Assembly: GCA_964490895.1 (NCBI GenBank) | Contig: CAZBEI010000101.1 | Coordinates: 1-41,433, forward strand | Direction: 5' to 3' | From: JACRAO01 sp964490895 | GTDB lineage: Bacteria; Bdellovibrionota; UBA1018 | DNA: 41,433 nt | In this document: positions 39,302 through 41,433 of the stretch, one piece after another | Numbering within the stretch: position 1 is the stretch's first letter | Layout: each line of letters begins with the position of its first letter | Notes under the pieces: model-generated | Database searches by the model: none | What the model was told of the DNA's origin: nothing | The model's input: the letters and a program-made list of their open reading frames with translations, nothing else | Program-made: the position numbers and the translations under genes

Positions 39302-41433
39302 CTACTTCACTATAGCATGAGGGGGCTGTTCCTTTAAACACTCTGCTCCTTTCATAAAACCATCCCAGAGAGAATTTAAGAGCCCGTCTTGAAATTGTGT
39401 CCGCTCCACACTTAAGTCGACTTCTGTTGCTGGGCGCCTTTCTGGCAATGTTTCTTGAAGTTTCTGAGCCGTATCGATCATTTGAGCAAGCACACCCCCT
39501 AATTTAGCAAGATCACCGGACAGCTGCTTATCTTGAGTAATTTCTACAAACACTTTTGCATAAAACCTGTTTTGCTGTTCCTTCTCCATTGCCTTTGCCA
39601 CGGAATCATACACTCCTAGAGGAACCTTGATCTTACATTCTAACTCTGTGAGGGTCACTATTCCGTTAACCAGTCCATTGAGCTCAAACTCAAGTTTTAT
39701 ATTTTTTTCTACGAATGTTTTATCAAGTCCTTTTAGTGACTCCATCAATGAAATAGCTTTGTTTACAAATTCTTCGCAAGTTTCTAGATACAATATCAAA
39801 AGATCCAAGGTACTTCGAGACTCCGCATTGCTTAATAAATCAGAAATTCTTAAAAGTCCCATAGTAATATTCCCCTTAAAAGTCGCAGGAATCTCACTTA
39901 GTGAATAACCAGGAGCATAGCCTCCGCGAATAAGAATTTTAGAATTCCCATGGGGCTCCACATCAATTGAAAAAAAGTTTTTAAATTGAGTGCTTAGTTT
40001 TAAAAAATCTTCTAAATGTACAATCTCGTGTCTACCATTACCAGACCTAAGCAAACGAATGACGCCTTCTTCAAACATTTTGTAAGATAAAGATAGAGTT
40101 AAACGATCTGCATCAAACAGTCCGAGCCATCCCTCTTTAATTTGCATTATTGGATCAAAGGCAACTTTAAGTTTTTGTCCGTGCAATACATCACTCACCA
40201 TTTTAGACAACCCGGCAAACTCTCTATTTAATGGATGAGCTCCTTCTGGGCTCAGATAAAGAGCAGTAGGAGTTGATAAATGGGGATCAAATCGAATGGG
40301 GTCTTTATATTCTAACTTATTGTCTCTAAAAAAACTAACAAGTTCTTTTATAAAATCAATGTCATTTGCTTCCCTAAAGTTTCTTCTCTTATGAAGAAAA
40401 TCATCAAACTTGCTTGTTAATTCCGTATAACGTCCTCGATTTATCTTTCTGGCTGATCCCGGGAGAGCTCCCTTAAGCATGGGAGATTTACTACACTTTT
40501 TATTGGTGTCCAAGCGAGCGCGATCAACGCTTCCAAACCATTTCTCTGATAACTTCGAAGTCCCTATATTTGCGCCAATAGCAACTAGGAAAGCGGTTAG
40601 TTCAATGACTGCTCTTTCGCATGCGACTCTACCAGATCCAAGTGTTGATAAATATAAATTGGCTGCACCTACATTTATCGCTGCCGCTCCCACTGCAGCT
40701 ACCCTTGCAGCTTCCCATGATGGGAAGCAATATTTTCTCACATTATTTGCTAAAGTTGCCGCTCCAGACCCACCTAGCGTCATGGCGGCTAAAGTTAAAA
40801 GTATTTTTGCCTTACCTGGAGGAACTCCCATCAGCACAGCTGTAGCCCCAGCGCCGGATGTAATTTCACCGGCATTGTCTAATAAATCCTCAATGGGATC
40901 CCCATGAGTGCCATCGACGTAATGTAATGCATTCTCTCTAAGCATGATAATGGGAATATCAATAACAACACCTGAAAGGACAGCAGCAGCAAGACCCCCT
41001 CCACCCAGACCCACTGAAGCTATTGTAATTCCAGCCACGGCCAATGTAGCAGTCACAGCTGATACAATCTTTGAATAATAAATAGCATCATCAATTCTTT
41101 GTCTATTGTGAGTCGTGACTGATTTCATGATCTGATAGATGGTATTGTAACGGGCACTTATCTCAAAATCTTTGGCATCCCAAAGTTTGCGCATTGATTG
41201 AATTCGAGCTGCCATGTCTTTAATAAGCAGATTGCGCTGGGAGTCTAGTCTGTTTTGAATTATGCGGATAAACACATCAAAACCTTCGTTTTCTATCTCT
41301 TTACCCAGTTTTGTAGCTTCAGCGTCAATTTCAGCGTATGTGATTTCATGTGTAGCAAGTTCATAATATCGTTCACCGCTCTCTTTGAGAAACAGATCCA
41401 CTTGTTTCCACTTTTCTTTAAGAAACTCAAAAT
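39302..41433 (-). CDS. large protein of unknown function with Ala/Gly-rich hydrophobic region, 5' end outside window
   Basis: The frame stays open to the right edge (FEFLKEKWKQVDLFLKESG before the first GTG), so the true start is likely beyond 41433; at least 710 residues are visible. The visible N-terminal part is charged and helical. Next come about 150 residues of Ala/Gly-rich hydrophobic segments (IVSAVTATLAVAGITIASVG, GAGATAVLMGV, VAAVGAAAINVGAANLYLS), which may be membrane helices or a membrane-inserting region. The C-terminal 400 residues are soluble, with RNGRHEIVHLEDFLKL-like helical stretches and a long coiled-coil end. HEIVHLED recalls but does not match an HExxH metal motif. No family is recognised. 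Confidence 0.7.
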   Translation of the reverse strand, partial: FEFLKEKWKQVDLFLKESGERYYELATHEITYAEIDAEATKLGKEIENEGFDVFIRIIQNRLDSQRNLLIKDMAARIQSMRKLWDAKDFEISARYNTIYQIMKSVTTHNRQRIDDAIYYSKIVSAVTATLAVAGITIASVGLGGGGLAAAVLSGVVIDIPIIMLRENALHYVDGTHGDPIEDLLDNAGEITSGAGATAVLMGVPPGKAKILLTLAAMTLGGSGAATLANNVRKYCFPSWEAARVAAVGAAAINVGAANLYLSTLGSGRVACERAVIELTAFLVAIGANIGTSKLSEKWFGSVDRARLDTNKKCSKSPMLKGALPGSARKINRGRYTELTSKFDDFLHKRRNFREANDIDFIKELVSFFRDNKLEYKDPIRFDPHLSTPTALYLSPEGAHPLNREFAGLSKMVSDVLHGQKLKVAFDPIMQIKEGWLGLFDADRLTLSLSYKMFEEGVIRLLRSGNGRHEIVHLEDFLKLSTQFKNFFSIDVEPHGNSKILIRGGYAPGYSLSEIPATFKGNITMGLLRISDLLSNAESRSTLDLLILYLETCEEFVNKAISLMESLKGLDKTFVEKNIKLEFELNGLVNGIVTLTELECKIKVPLGVYDSVAKAMEKEQQNRFYAKVFVEITQDKQLSGDLAKLGGVLAQMIDTAQKLQETLPERRPATEVDLSVERTQFQDGLLNSLWDGFMKGAECLKEQPPHAIVK

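Overview
The window is a gene-dense, AT-rich piece of a Gram-negative chromosome. The evidence for Gram-negative is TonB, a probable outer-membrane barrel protein, a lipoprotein candidate and many secreted proteins. The mix of orphan sigma-54 activator, PUFA-synthase-like megasynthase, secreted hydrolases and peptide uptake would fit a Bdellovibrionota or other delta-like lineage. That placement is inference, because no rRNA or strongly phylogenetic marker is present. No tRNA, rRNA, CRISPR array or complete insertion sequence was seen.

Layout. Positions 1-2522 hold housekeeping-type genes: DUF167/YggU, a TfoX-N-like protein, a secreted Ppx/GppA relative and a Bcp peroxiredoxin. Positions 2581-7541 are an accessory patch: a DUF234-type ATPase, a circularly permuted secreted D-amino-acid-oxidase-like protein, a gene remnant, two divergent Phd/PIN toxin-antitoxin modules around a palindromic operator, and a 5'-truncated homoserine dehydrogenase. 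A sigma-54 response regulator and a probable outer-membrane protein converge at 7735-10408.

Positions 10501-23029 hold the most striking locus, a lipid/polyketide cluster. A FabL-type enoyl reductase overlaps a 2384-residue synthase with the order KS-KS-AT-(C45 Ntn-hydrolase)-KR-DH, followed by a membrane glycosyltransferase. On the opposite strand, converging, are a hexapeptide-repeat transferase, a stand-alone PUFA-type ACP and a phosphopantetheinyl transferase. A TonB gene and a fatty-acid-hydroxylase/sterol-desaturase protein lie just beyond. Together they could build, reduce, release (perhaps by amide formation), glycosylate and acylate a lipid. The C45 domain inside the synthase is the unusual part.

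Positions 23026-28132 hold secreted proteins of uncertain function: a kinase-like candidate, a ParB-like nuclease after a rhodanese, a glycine-rich lipoprotein with a cysteine-rich partner, and a coiled-coil protein. Positions 28138-34200 are an oppABCDF peptide importer on the minus strand. Its OppC permease carries a fibronectin-III-like insertion, and the operon is preceded by a good sigma-54 promoter. A 188-bp element with perfect 30-bp inverted ends separates it from a secreted GH1 glycosidase. The end of the window has a HEPN/MNT toxin-antitoxin pair, a lytic-transglycosylase fragment, a SleB-like protein with a small partner, and a large protein of unknown function running off the right edge.
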